Numbered from the stretch's first letter, positions 9,561 to 20,100 are shown. The stretch: DNA of 26,501 nt from Guyanagaster necrorhizus (GCF_019112545.1 NW_025064916.1:1-26501); one strand, 5' to 3'. A program made the numbers and translations. Notes: generated by a model from the letters alone, not told the origin.

Positions 9561-10766
9561 TGATATACCCCAGTCTTAAGCTAAGGTTTAATACACTTTC
9601 TACACACTCTGGCTATCTGATGCAAATACTCTTGCCATAACAATAGACTATATTTATCAGTCACAACCCTTTATCTCTCTCTACAAGATCCTTATAGCTT
9701 ATCTCATCATTCTCATCATACTTTTATATTGAAACCAGATCCAGACTCAGCATTTAGAATTGGACTCTGACAGAAGAGGTGCTAGAGATTTGTGAGTGTT
9801 AGTGGAAGCCTAACAATTAGCTCAAAACTTCACATGCCTCAGTCTGATAGTACTTTATCTAGGATTAGCATATGAAACTTGCACTCAGAAACATTATCAC
9901 CACCTCTATTGCAGGCACTTGCCTATTCATTGCAGTAACAGAAATTATTGGATGTCATGTCATATGATTACTAAGAGAACAAAGAAGAAGAAAGAGAGAA
10001 CTGAAGGAGTGGCAGAACCAACAAAAAGTGGATTTCCTTTATCAAATCTTCTAACTAGCACATTACATACTTCTAAGTCAGGAGAGCATTATCATCCAGC
10101 CATCAGCTTCAGAACTCACAGACACTAGCAGTATGAATTATATCATCTGATCTCCAGGATCTGGAAGTGTATAAAGTAGAAGAGAATGATTTGAATTCCT
10201 CTCTCTCATCATCTGACTGGCCACCTCTGATGAGGGAGAGTCAGTATGAGGGGACAATGGCCATACAAGCCAACCTCCAATCAGAGATGTGGCTACCTCT
10301 ACTGCTGACTACCACTGAAAGCATATGTCAGGAGCCTTATCTGAACTCTACTCTAGGCAGATGAATGAGTTTAGTCTCATGGCCAGCACACTCTGAAGCC
10401 TCTTGATCCAAGAGCAGGACATCAGTCAGATTATCCTCAGAGTCAATGCATACAGCCTCAGAGAGAGTAAGCCTCAGTCTGCTAAATCAGAAACAGTGGA
10501 CCCATACAAGCCAGGTAGAGAATATGAATATATTCTCAACTGGCAAACTCATGTAGCAGAAGAATCTGCCTGGACACTACTAACAGCTCAGAGAACAGCA
10601 GATAGCAGACACCTGCTAGTTAGGCATCAGCAAAGGACTCTGATATCTTGCACTGCTAAAACACACCAAGAATCTAATAGACAGAGCATAAGCAGAGACT
10701 AGAGTAGCTGAAGTAGTACAAAATGCCAAGAGGTGCTGGGAGCCTCTATTTTCTTTCTCTTACTAT
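9561..10766. other. Unassigned stretch between E2 and E3
   Basis: About 1.2 kb without a recognisable protein. It probably holds the 5' part of E2 gag (left side, minus) and the leader or N-terminal gag of E3 (right side, plus). Ser/Gln/Thr-rich plus-strand frames at 10167-10364 and 10403-10702 resemble a low-complexity Gag head but have no diagnostic motif. No LTR pair is visible. Confidence 0.35.
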
Positions 10767-12000
10767 GTGTCCAAACAACCACCATCAGCAGAAAGTAGCT
10801 TAAGCAGTTGGAAAAGCCAAAACCCTTTCTGGCAGACTCCTCAGCAAGTCTCAGCTGCACTCATCCATCTATTCATCAGAGTAGAACCTGAGAATGCTAG
10901 ATTCTTAGCTTCATTGGCATCCTCTGGCAAAGAAAAAGAAAGAGAAGAGCCAGCAGTACTATTTTCTCTGCCCTCTGAAGACCCACTGGATCATCTTTGG
11001 TATGACTGGAGACTATGATTCTTGTCTAGGCCTAAAAAGCTAGCTCTATTATTAACACTGCCACTATTGCTATCTAACACTCCACCCTCATAGGAGCCTG
11101 AAACTATAGAGCTCTGAGGAAATTTAAAGCTGACTATAGTCTGTGAGCCAGTACTATTCAAAGAAGAAAGCCTAGACTTGAAACACTTTTTCCAACAATG
11201 CAAAGCATATTTCAAGGTGTACAGCATCTATTTCTCTATGAGCTCCATCAGATTCAGCCCTCACTGAGTAATATTCTGTACAACCTGATTTGAAGATGTC
11301 ATACAAAAATAGTGGAGCCTACAAGAACAGTATTTTTATGACTCAACCATAGAACAGTAAAGGTATCCCTCCTATCTATAATTTAAAGAAGCTGTACAAT
11401 GACAATTTAAGCTAGATGCAAAACAAAAGGTTTATGCAGCCAAGTGGCAGATCTTATGACAGGCCAACTTCACTGATGCTAAGAAATTCTTTCAAGAATT
11501 TGAAGAGTTAGCATATCAGGCCAAAATGTGTGATTATGAAGCCATGTTGGAGCAGATTGGGAATACAGTCTGACTCAATCTCTGCAACACTATTGCCTAT
11601 GGAGACAATGATTTTCCCTCCACTTATAATGAGTGAAAAAGAAGGATTTTACAGATGGACTACAATTATTAAGTCAACAGTCTTGATCATAGAGAAGCAA
11701 AAGCTACCACAAGTGGAGAAAAGGCTGTTGCTAGCAGGTCAGCTCCAAAAGGAATAACTACAAGCAATAAGAAAACTGAAACTGAAACTGTATACAGTGG
11801 TTCGAGGCAGCTGATAGATATTGATGCATTTTGAAAGAAAGGAAAGTGCTTCAATTGCAGAGAGAAAGAGTGCTTATCTCATGTCTGCTTGAAACCCCAT
11901 AAGCCTTGATCTCAAAGATCTGTCCAAAATACTGCATCAAGCAGTCAGTCTCCTGCATCACACAACATTTAGAAAATGAAATTTTTAGATGAAGAATAAA
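10767..12000 (+). pseudogene. E3 gag remnant
   Basis: Starting at an open frame (10767-11018) rich in Ser, Gln and Glu, the sequence runs through many stops. It reaches capsid-like LDLKHFFQQCKAYFKVYS (about 11170-11225), then AKWQILSQDNFTDAKKFFQE, FEELAYQAKMCDYEAMLEQI (11440-11565). A Lys/Thr/Ser-rich linker leads to the nucleocapsid knuckle CFNCREKECLSHVC at about 11850-11892. Spacing is C-x2-C-x4-[C]-x4-C, with Cys where the family has His. The capsid helices recall the PFKG...CxxYF pattern of E4. One of the few CpG sites in the window lies at 11803 in this gene. The true start may be upstream, in 10100-10766. Confidence 0.68.
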
Positions 12001-12779
12001 AGCAGCTAAGTCAGATGTACTAAGAAGAAATGACTGGACAAAAAGCCCAAGAGGAACTAAACCAGGCTATTGAGAAGAAGTAGAAGAAGAGAGAAACCAA
12101 ATTTCAGAAGAATTTTAGCAAATAACCCCTCAACATGTACACAGACAGGTTTTCAATATTTTCTTGACTAAAGCAGATGATACTAAAATAGCATATTTCA
12201 AACCAGACATTATACCTACCAGTACTAAAATATTCTCTATAGAAACTAGTAATAAATATTTGCTGCTCAAAAAGGAAAAAAAAAGTATATAAAAAGACTT
12301 AAATGCTCTTGAGAGCTAAACTGGATGAGTGATGCCCCATAAAGTACATTTCATTATTCCACCAAGAACTGAAGAAAAGCACAAAAGAAAGCAGAATCTG
12401 TACCACATATATTGCCATCAGAACCAAGAATGGAACTGGCTATTTAGCAAAAAGCCCTTATAGAGAAGTCCCAGTCTGAGCAGACAGTAGAGTATCTAAG
12501 GGAAGAGCACTCTGAAACAAAGACAGTAACAGGATGGAGAAAGCAAAGTACAGCTGCCTGGGTACTATAAGCCATAAAAGAATCTCTAAATTTGATAGCC
12601 TTAGCTGTGCTGAAAGGATGAGTACATCTGAAATAGCAGGCTGAAGCCAATCAGAATATGATCAATATACTCTGAAGTATAGGAGAAGACAAAGCACTGT
12701 AGACACTAGAAGAAGTATGACAAGATAAAAAGTACATATAGAGAGAAAAGAGCAGGAATAAAACCATTCTCTAAATCTA
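12001..12779 (+). other. E3 gag-protease spacer, no recognised domain
   Basis: Lys/Glu-rich plus-strand pieces (EEMTGQKAQEELNQAIEKK near 12030-12080) suggest a helical linker after the nucleocapsid. No conserved motif was seen before the protease. Confidence 0.35.
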
Positions 12780-13412
12780 ACTAAAGACACTGAGAATCTA
12801 TCAAGTGGTGAGCACTGAGGCATTATTAGACAGTGGGTGTATGAGAAGTTTTATAGACAAAGACTTCATTCAATGGAATGAGTTTAATACTCAAAAAATT
12901 CTTAGACCCATTCTAGTGTATAATGCAGATGGAACCCTCAATAATGGAGGGTTCATATCAGAGTACTATGAACTACAAATGACCACTGGAAATGGGCATG
13001 TCAAGTGAATAAACTTTGCTGTAATCTACCTCCACAACTGAGAAGTATTCCTAGAATATGACTGGCTTTGGAAGCATAACTCTGAATAGATTGAAAGAAA
13101 GGAAAAGTTGTTTTTAATAGATGCATCTGTATCAAAGAACAGGGAGTCTATCTAGACCAAGATAAACCAAAAGAAATAATATGGCAGGAGATAGAAGAGG
13201 GAGATTGACTCTTAATAGTAGACTCTCAACTAGCTATAGAGATCCAGACAGCAGGCATCACTTTGAATGAGTTAGCCACTAAAGCATATGCAGAAAAGCC
13301 TAAGAAGTCTTTTAAAGAGATGGTTCCTAGACAGTATAGAGACTTCATTAACATATTTAGCAAGAAAAACTTTAATGAACTATCACTAAGGAAACTATGG
13401 GATCATGCTATT
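12780..13412 (+). pseudogene. E3 aspartic protease, cut by LTR
   Basis: The open frame 12805-13008 reads EALLDSGCMRSFIDKDF, with the catalytic DSG intact, then ILRPILVYNADGTLNNGGFI and YYELQMTTGNGH. After a stop come FAVIYLHN and EVFLEYDWLWKHN (about 13015-13075), the LGYDWL-like strand of a Gypsy retropepsin. From 13260 the sequence enters the linker to RT and ends with FSKKNFNELSLRKLWDHA, where the RT would begin about 20 residues later. The break at 13412 coincides exactly with the TG of an LTR, so the rest of pol was removed by insertion or recombination there. Confidence 0.75.
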
Positions 13413-13855
13413 TGTTAGACTCAAGTGATATATAATCACTAACATGTGATAAATGAGCACTGTATTGAGTTCATACAGTCATGCTCAAGTTCACTAAATG
13501 TAGCAGCATTATGTCTCAAGATCAATATAAGTTGACTTGAGATAAAGTGGTAAGATAAAGAATAGCTTGAGGCTAGAGATACATGGCACTGTCTATACTA
13601 CTTATATACTATTTGTCCTATAGATAAATATAGTTCTACTAATTATGCATACTCAAGCTATAGTGCTTGTTGTCCTGGAGTGTCATAGTTACCTACAAAA
13701 GAGATATTGTCCTGTTGTCAGAGCATTGCTATATGTTGAGAGACAATAGTTGATTGTGCTGACCAAGCTTGTTTCATAGTCCTAGGCACTCACTTAGATG
13801 CTCTGACTAAGCATAAATAGGGGTAAAAGAAAGAAAAAGATGAAAAATCATAACA
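13413..13855 (-). repeat. LTR copy A (443 bp), 3' LTR of the A-B element
   Basis: On the plus strand it runs from TGTTAGACTCAAGTG to ATGAAAAATCATAACA, so both strands show TG...CA ends. Homologous over its length to copies B and C. Shared blocks include ACATGTGATAAA, CTACTTATATACTA, TACCTACAAAAGAG and CTGACTAAGCA. Confidence 0.85.
13599..13611 (-). promoter_or_regulatory. Possible LTR TATA element (copy A)
   Basis: Minus-strand TATATAAG lies inside the LTR and is conserved in copy B (about 16539-16550). In copy C the site has become TTAAATAC. The position in mid-LTR and its conservation suggest the retroelement promoter; the start site is not shown. Confidence 0.35.
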
Positions 13856-13868
13856 TTACCCCCTTCTT
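13856..13868 (-). other. Polypurine tract of the A-B element
   Basis: On the minus strand the sequence reads AAGAAGGGGGTAA directly before the TGTTATG start of the LTR. This is the expected place for the plus-strand primer of an LTR retrotransposon. It fixes the orientation of the element. Confidence 0.65.
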
Positions 13869-13879
13869 AAGACTATTAT

Positions 13880-15330
13880 CCTGATGGCTTAATTTAGAGA
13901 TAATTTGTACTTGTGTATAGCCTCATCCACATTCATCTGCTTCTCATTAACTCACTGATTCAATTCTGGATCATATCCCTTCTAGCTGATCAGATAGTTG
14001 ACAGTCATTATCATGCCTCTGCTATGGACTCAGATTTTTCACAGTTTATAAGTTAATATTTGATTGATTTCATAATATTCTTTATCATCAATCAGATTCA
14101 GGGGTGGTGAAGGTGGGTGTTCCTAGTTTAAAAAGGCAGGTGCAATATAGAGTGTGAGGAGAGACTTATTAAAGGTATTATAAATGCATCAGGATAGAGG
14201 CAGTCAGAGTTTATATGTAGAGATGCCAATCTTTGCCAGGATTGGGAATAGGCCTATGCACTTGTCAGTAAGTTTTCATTTTGGTCAAGAGAGGTGGAGA
14301 TTTGACATGTCAAGCCAAACCTTGTTATTGATAGAATAGGCATGTGCAGACTGTCAATATTTATCATATTGTGCCTTCATAGTGGTGGTGACTTTTTCAA
14401 GAACCATTTTAATTTCCAGATGTATCTTGGCCATTTTAGTAGTGAAGTCAGTGGAAGTAAGAGTAGTGGTGTGATGATATATAGTCTGAGAGATGTTGGA
14501 ATGTCAGCTATAGTTGATAAAAAATGGCATTTTACCAGTAGCTGAGTAAACATGATTGTTGTGTTGAAAGGCTGCAAGAGCAAGCCACTCAGCTCAGTCA
14601 TCTTGGTGATAGTTTATAAACATGCACAGATACTTCTCAATCTCTTGATTGACACATTTTGTCTGTCTGTCAGTCTGTGGATGATAGGCCATCAATGCAT
14701 TACTGTGAATACCAAGCAGTCAGTATAGGTCATTTAGAAATTTAGACACAAATTAGGGATCTCAATTGGAGATGATCACCTGCAGTATACCATATCTTGA
14801 ATAGACCTTATCTCTAAGGATTTTTGTCCATCCTTCTGAGGATAACTCTATTAAGCAGACAATGAGAATGATTGTCTTTAAAAACTAATCAATGATGATG
14901 ATGATAGTGTCATAGCTATTATAGTCTGATAAGCTGATGACTATATCAATGGAAATATGGGTCCATAGTGTTATTGAGACCTCATTTGGATAAAATGGGG
15001 TGGCTCACATATATATAGAGATCTTGGCCTGCTGACAAGTCTCATATCCCTTTACATACTTGTTGATGTCTTAATTAAGCTTTAGTCATCAATACTCCTG
15101 CAGCACTATTTTCTTTATCTTGGAAATCCCCAGATGTCCAGCTGTCACATGATCATGACTGAGGGTGATAATCTCATCTCACAATGCTGAGGATCTGAGG
15201 ATATATAACTATCTATCATAAACTAGAAGGCTGTCATCCAATATGATTTTTCTTTTATGATTCAGAGAATCAGCAATCTTCTGATCCCAGAGGTTTGGCT
15301 GTCAGACTGCTAAAGAGGATCTGAGTGCAT
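13880..15330 (-). pseudogene. Integrase with chromodomain (A-B element)
   Basis: On the minus strand the N-terminal zinc domain reads LSHDHVTAGHLGISKIKK and YVKGYETCQQAK (about 15165-15030); the first Cys has become Tyr. The core follows: HISIDIVISLSDYNSYDTII (first Asp kept), VIISN..P (14770) where the second catalytic Asp is Asn, and MAYHPQTDRQTKCVNQEIEK, where the catalytic Glu is Lys (14657-14659). Then come AEWLALAAFQHNNHVYSATG and the C-terminal barrel KVWLDMSNLHLS. A chromodomain with MTVNYLIS-KGYDPELN ends near 13890. Stops replace family Trp, Arg and Gln residues. Domain order is complete, but the protein is dead at two of three catalytic residues. Confidence 0.85.
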
Positions 15331-16345
15331 GCAAGATGAAAACAGATGCAGCAGAGTGATATCTACTGACCACACTCACACTAACATACACACAAAACTC
15401 TTAGTTTATGAGAGAATTATAATGTGATAAAAGTAGTAATCAACAAATATAATTGTCTTCTTCAATAAATCCACAGCATGTAAACAGTAATAGCACATAT
15501 ACAACAGTCCTAGATCTCTCTAAGTCTCAAAGCTTTTTGTTTTATCAAAACAAGAGATAGTAACAAATGTTGCCAGGCCTCAAGGCAAAAGGTACTGCAG
15601 CTTAATACAATATGTTGAAACACTCCCACAAAACCCTTAAATTATTCTAAGTATAGCTCAGATCATCTCAAAATCTCTAATATGCATAATACATGACTCA
15701 AAGCTTTGTGCTCTAAGCAAAAACCAATCACAAACATATTCACAAGTGCTAAAGAGTACAGATCTCTATTTATAAGTTTTCAAACTGATCATAGACTCAC
15801 AGGATTCAAACCTATGTGATTCAGAGACACAAAACACAATAAAACACTGTCTGACAGACCAAAGAATTTGAACCTCTGCCACCTATAGTGCTGCATATCA
15901 CAAATACCTCAAAAACTCAAGATGATGTCTTTCAGACACTGCTCTCTTATTCTCAGGTTAGAGTATGATCTAAAACCTCTTATTAAACTGGGTTCAAGTC
16001 CTTTGCAAGCTTTGATGCCTCACTCAGTTCTCAAAGTGCTCTCAATGATATTTAATAATGAGTTTATTTTCTCATCCAAAGTTACAAACACAAGCCCAAA
16101 GCTAGAGTGCAAGGCTTTCTATGTTCAATACACTGCAACTGTAGAGGTCAGAAACTCTTCTTCTATTCATACAATACTGTATTTAAATATTCTACTGTGG
16201 TACTTACTAATACAATCCTACTATAGTATCTTCAAAGTGCAGGACTCTATGCTAGATTCCATGAGTATTATTCACATGCATATCGCAGTTGCTGCACTTA
16301 TTTTCTTTCAGGCTAAGACTATGCAATATTTTCTCACTAGCTGAC
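15331..16345. other. Interior of A-B element, no recognised protein
   Basis: About 1 kb between the integrase and the 5' LTR. Gag, protease and RT should lie here but I find none. A plus-strand frame of 140 codons (15922-16344) is open but shows no domain and ends one base before the LTR. Three short words resembling tRNA T-arms occur near 15801-15813, 15863-15876 and 15989-16002. A primer binding site next to the LTR (16345) is not evident. Confidence 0.4.
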
Positions 16346-16816
16346 TGTTAAGCTCAAATGACATGTGACCTAAACACATGATAAACTAATACTGCCTCAC
16401 ACTTTGGGTAATAATGTCAGAGTTCATTTGATGTGTTATATGACTCTGTATTGTAAGACCTTTATATTGGCTTGAGATAAGATGATAAAGAATAAAACTT
16501 TAGCTCAAAGCGGAAGATACTACAGCAAGAGCTATGCTACTTATATACTAGTCATTATCTGTTCTAAAGATATAACTATCTAATTGTGTGTCCTAGCACT
16601 ATAGAGTGTTTTATCCAGTATCATGAAGCTACCTACAAAAGAGTATTATTTGTCATCAAGTGGTTACTATTGCATTAAAGGATAATAACCAACTGGGTAT
16701 TGTTGTGATGATTAAGCCCTGTCCTATGATCCTAAGCACTGGCTAAGCACTCTGACTAAGCAAAGATATGGGTTAATCTCTTGAATAAAAGATAAAAATA
16801 TAGAAAAATCATAACA
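16346..16816 (-). repeat. LTR copy B (471 bp), 5' LTR of the A-B element
   Basis: It runs TGTTAAGCTCAAATGAC to GAAAAATCATAACA on the plus strand. It carries the conserved TTATATACTA block and one of the rare CpGs (16510). It differs from copy A by many substitutions and length changes, so the insertion is old or has mutated fast. Confidence 0.82.
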
Positions 16817-16817
16817 C

Positions 16818-17277
16818 TATTAGACTCAAGCATCATATGAACAGATACATGTGATAAACAGAAGTCACCTTGCACTTTGGGTGATCAACTGAGTTCACAG
16901 ATGTATATTCTGATCAATGTGTCATAAGGCCTTTAGAATTGGCTCAAGTATAGAATGATGTGATTATAAACTTTAGCTCAAAGCTAGAGTTACTAGTGAG
17001 AATGAGCCATCTTAAATACTGTACAAGTCATAACTAATAATACTACTGCCTATTGTGTGTTGTCAAGTCCTTTGTGCTCTTTGTCCTTGAGCATTATCAT
17101 TATATATAAAAGGTTGATTGTGCATTGTTAGGCAATGCTGTTGCATTGAAAGACAATAATAGACTTGGTTAGTTGTGATGACTAAGCCTTGTTTCACAGT
17201 CTCAAGCACTCATCTTTAGTGCCCTGACTAAGCATAAATAGGGGTTGTTTTGAGGAATAAGATGAAAAATCATAACA
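16818..17277 (-). repeat. LTR copy C (460 bp), solo
   Basis: It runs TATTAGACTCAAGC to GATGAAAAATCATAACA on the plus strand. The expected TG start appears as TA. Its 3' end resembles copy A (CTGACTAAGCATAAATAGGGG) more than copy B. It begins one base after copy B and has no internal region of its own. AACAC occurs on both sides (16813-16817 and 17278-17282), which would be a 5-bp target duplication overlapping the end of copy B. Confidence 0.78.
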
Positions 17278-17282
17278 AACAC

Positions 17283-18110
17283 TGGCTTTAGCTAGCTGGC
17301 TTAGCCAGATCTGCTCACTTTTTTATTCCCTTAGTGACACATCTCTGACAGTGGTAAACTGTTTCAGACCTCTAAGGTTATCTCTCATGTCTGGAGTCAG
17401 CCATAATAGTTATATTCTCTTTTTCAGTGTCTTGACATTTCCTCTAGCTCACAAAATACACTATTTCTGGCCTGACATACACTAATTAACTCATCTAATA
17501 TAGTATGTGTCATACTTTGGTATAATATGGAGTCTCTCACTGTGTTAAGCATGCTAAGGCACTGTAAGTATGTGTGTGAGTCTCTGAGCAGTATATATGC
17601 TATTCATCTCTGAGAGTAGTATCCCTCTATTTATTTTTTTGTTGCTATTATTTCATTTCTCTATTCAACACCCAGTTATTCAGATACCTTTCTTTGGGTC
17701 TCAGTTCTCTGTTCTAAGGCATGTCCCATCAGTGCATCAATGGCTGTGCATCCTTGATCAATGTGATCAGAATTGCTGATTATATTTCAATCATATTCTT
17801 TTTATCTTTAGCATGCCCTCTTGTAATAGTATTGGCACATTTAGAGCCAAGTGCTGAGATCTCACATGCAGTCTAACCCCTCTGGTATTAGTCTGCTACT
17901 AGACCATGCACTCTGCTTCTTGTTACTTCAGTTTAGCCTTATGATGGCTAGGTTTCTATATGCTCTTATTCTATTCTTAGTTACATGCTTACTGGACTGA
18001 AATGCCATCCATGTATTCTCAATTTTTGCAATTTTACATGCTTGAATGTGGAGAGGGCATGTCACTGCACTATGAATCCTGGCATGTATCTCCTCTTCTG
18101 TTGGCATGAT
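17283..18110 (-). pseudogene. E4 linker toward integrase, decayed
   Basis: After RNase H the minus strand continues with MPTEEEIHARIHSAVTCPLH and KNRIRAYRNLAIIRLN (open at 17928-18113). This resembles the spacer between RNase H and the integrase zinc domain. Downstream, to 17283, frames are broken and I cannot place the HHCC motif with confidence. The sequence ends at the AACAC next to LTR copy C. No polypurine tract precedes the LTR, so copy C is not the natural 3' LTR in its original position. Confidence 0.45.
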
Positions 18111-19570
18111 CATTGCTCAGAAGTGTTCCAGCTTTAGTAATATGACTCTCTCATTATCTTCTCCTCTCTGATTATAATTAGGCCATTAGCTCAAGAGGTC
18201 AGCCTTCTTGTTGGCTGCTCTGGCTTTATGATAGAGAGTATATTGGTACTCAGAAAGTTCCATCACCCATCATGCCTACTATTAGTTTAGCTTCTGAGGA
18301 AGTTGAAAGTAGTGTAAGTTCTGATGGTTCACCCATACTTTGAAAACCTGTATTGCTTCAATCAGATAATGTCACCATTCAGCTAGTGCAAGTATGATCA
18401 CCAACAGCTCCTTGTCATAAATCTCATAGTTCCATTTGGTAGTTGTGAGGGCCTTAGAGAGGAATGCCACTGGTTACCATCTTTCTCCTTGTTCCTGAGA
18501 AAGAATAGCTCTAATAGCCTTTTCACTTAAATCAGCTTCAACTCTGGACCTTCTGTCTTGGGTGAAGATTACTAGGATCACATCTTCTGCCAGTTTTTAT
18601 TTCAGATTATTGAATGCCACTTGCTGAGACAACCTCTAAGTCCACAGAGCATTCTCAGTGAGTTGCATTATTGGTCATATGATCTTGCTGTAGTCACAGA
18701 TGAAATAGCAATAAAAGTTGGTGAAACCTAGAAATGACTGTAGCTCCTTCTTCTTTGTCAGCTCTGGCCACTCCATTACTCTGGCCACTTTGACTGGATC
18801 TATCTATATGCTTCCTTCACTAATAATGACTCCCAGATACTCTGTCTCTATTACCTCAAACTTGCACTTCTTGGCCTTGAGAAATAGTTTGTTCTTTCTC
18901 ATCAACTTGAGAACCTATTATACTACCTGTCAATGCTCTATCTTCTCCTTAAACATGATGAGGATGTTATTGAGATAGATCATCATCTTCCTAGTGATAA
19001 TCAGATCTTTGAATATATTGTTCATCATCTATTGAAATGTTGCCAGAGAGTTTGTCAAGCTGAAAAACATAATAGTTGGTTCAAATAGGCTCTGATTCAT
19101 CCTAAAGGCCACCTTCCATTCATCTCCTTCTTTGATGCAAATATTATTATATTCCTATTAAACATCCAGCTTCATATAGAAACAAGCTCTCCAGAGTTTG
19201 TCTATGAGCTCAGATATGAGAGAAAAGAGATACTAATTTTTAATGGTTATCTCATTTAGTTTTCAGTAGTTCTGAACCAGTTGCAATTTCACATTCTTCT
19301 TGATAAAGAAAAAAAAAAGATGCTATAGGTGACTTGGATGGTCAAATTCACTCACTTGTAAGATTTTTGTTTAGGAACTTGTCAAGTTCCTGTTGCTTCT
19401 GATAGCCAAGGAGATAGGTCTTGCAATCAAAGTTAGCATTAGCATTGGGTACTAACTTGATTGTATAGTCTCAGGGCTTCAGCTTAGAGAGTTCATCAAA
19501 GCTTTCCTTAGCAAATAGGTTATGGTAATCACATGCCCATTCTGAGACCAGTTTCTCAAATGTCCTATCC
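18111..19570 (-). pseudogene. E4 reverse transcriptase and RNase H remnant
   Basis: The pre-RT block reads FAKESFDELSKLKP (about 19500). RT blocks follow: ELDKFLNKNL, FFFIKKNVKLQLVQNY, KLNEITIKN (about 19330-19240), LISELIDKLWRACFYMKLDV, EGDEWKVAFRMNQSLFEP and YLNNILIMF at about 18976-18950, where both Asp of YLDD are Asn. The connection reads EYLGVIISEG and LQSFLGFTNFY. RNase H reads [39 protein letters not shown] and HYFQLPQKLN (about 18550-18290). All blocks are in family order. Frames shift or stop often, chiefly at family Arg, Gln and Trp positions. The enzyme cannot be active. Confidence 0.85.
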
Positions 19571-20100
19571 TCCTTTTCTCCATTGGCTTTTGCTGCTAAC
19601 TTATTAGCATGGTGGACTGCTCATAATTGCAATGCCAGATTAAGATCTACCACAAGGATTGTCTCTCCATTCTCCATCTCTTTATCCCAGCAATCATTAG
19701 GGTCAGTATCAGAGAGGGTGAATAGCATCTTCTGACAGTGATATCAGATGAAAGTAATTCAGCTGGTCTTCCAGTTGATCAGCAGATTATGGTGAATAAG
19801 CTAGTCATGGTCTAGAAAGAGTTCTTTGGTTCCTAACTCAGTGACAGCTAGATTGATTCATTCTGAATGATCTCCAATGGTCAGTCAAAGTTCTACAAAT
19901 TCAGTGATTGACCCTGCTTAGTTCTTAGTCCTGTTGGCATTATAGACAGGGATCAAGGCTGCAGTGACTTTAGTTGGGAGGTGATGCCTGTCAACAAAGG
20001 CTCAATTAGTTGAACTCCCCATGCAACCACTGTCAATTAGTGTGGTTACTGTGAAGTTGATCTGATTTGTTAAGATACAAATTTGTGCTTTGATAGTGAG
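19571..20100 (-). pseudogene. E4 aspartic protease remnant
   Basis: VTTLIDSGCMGSSTN at about 20045-20005 keeps the catalytic DSG (20026-20034). PTKVTAALIPVYNANRT, EFVEL and LGTKELFLDHDW-like residues follow (about 19990-19800), then DPNDCWDKEMENGETILVVD (about 19715-19650). The word order is the same as in the E3 protease (DSGCMRSFID, YNADGT, EVFLEYDWL), supporting a shared family. Stops occur at several points. Confidence 0.72.

Larger units (their letters stand above)
10767..13412 (+). mobile_element. Truncated Ty3/Gypsy element E3 (gag and protease)
   Basis: Plus-strand gag with a zinc knuckle is followed by an aspartic protease and the first residues of the pre-RT region (FSKKNFNELS, LRKLWDHA). 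It then stops at 13412, where an LTR begins. The gag tail (KTETETVYSG, LIDIDAF, KKGKCFNC) is closely similar to that of E4 (KTETGTTYTSS, LIDIDCLKK, RKCFNC), so the two belong to one family. RT, RNase H and integrase are absent. A 5' LTR was not found. Confidence 0.72.
13413..16816 (-). mobile_element. LTR-bounded Gypsy element A-B with integrase only
   Basis: Two LTR copies in the same orientation (13413-13855 and 16346-16816) bound 2.49 kb. On the minus strand, LTR 16346-16816 is the 5' LTR and LTR 13413-13855 the 3' LTR. A polypurine tract lies directly upstream of the latter. The interior holds an integrase with chromodomain (about 15330-13880) and a stretch of about 1 kb with no recognised gag, protease or RT. 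At 3404 bp it is a deletion derivative. The 5 bp before it are CTATT, and the 5 bp after it are also CTATT, but the second copy overlaps the start of another LTR. Confidence 0.72.

Noticed and set aside
9561..9900. LTR of E2 or E3
   Set aside because: I compared the stretch by eye with the other LTRs and with the region below 6240 and found no matching copy or TG...CA-bounded repeat.
10403..10702. Plus-strand open frame of 99 codons
   Set aside because: Ser/Gln/Arg-rich text without a motif. Possibly part of the E3 gag head in a shifted frame, so not called as a gene.
15795..15880. Functional tRNA gene
   Set aside because: Only T-arm-like words are present. No A box, anticodon arm or acceptor pairing could be found at the right distance.
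15922..16344. Open plus-strand frame of 140 codons, the longest on that strand
   Set aside because: No domain, no signal peptide pattern, low-complexity hydrophobic composition, and it lies inside an LTR element of opposite orientation. A chance frame is more likely.
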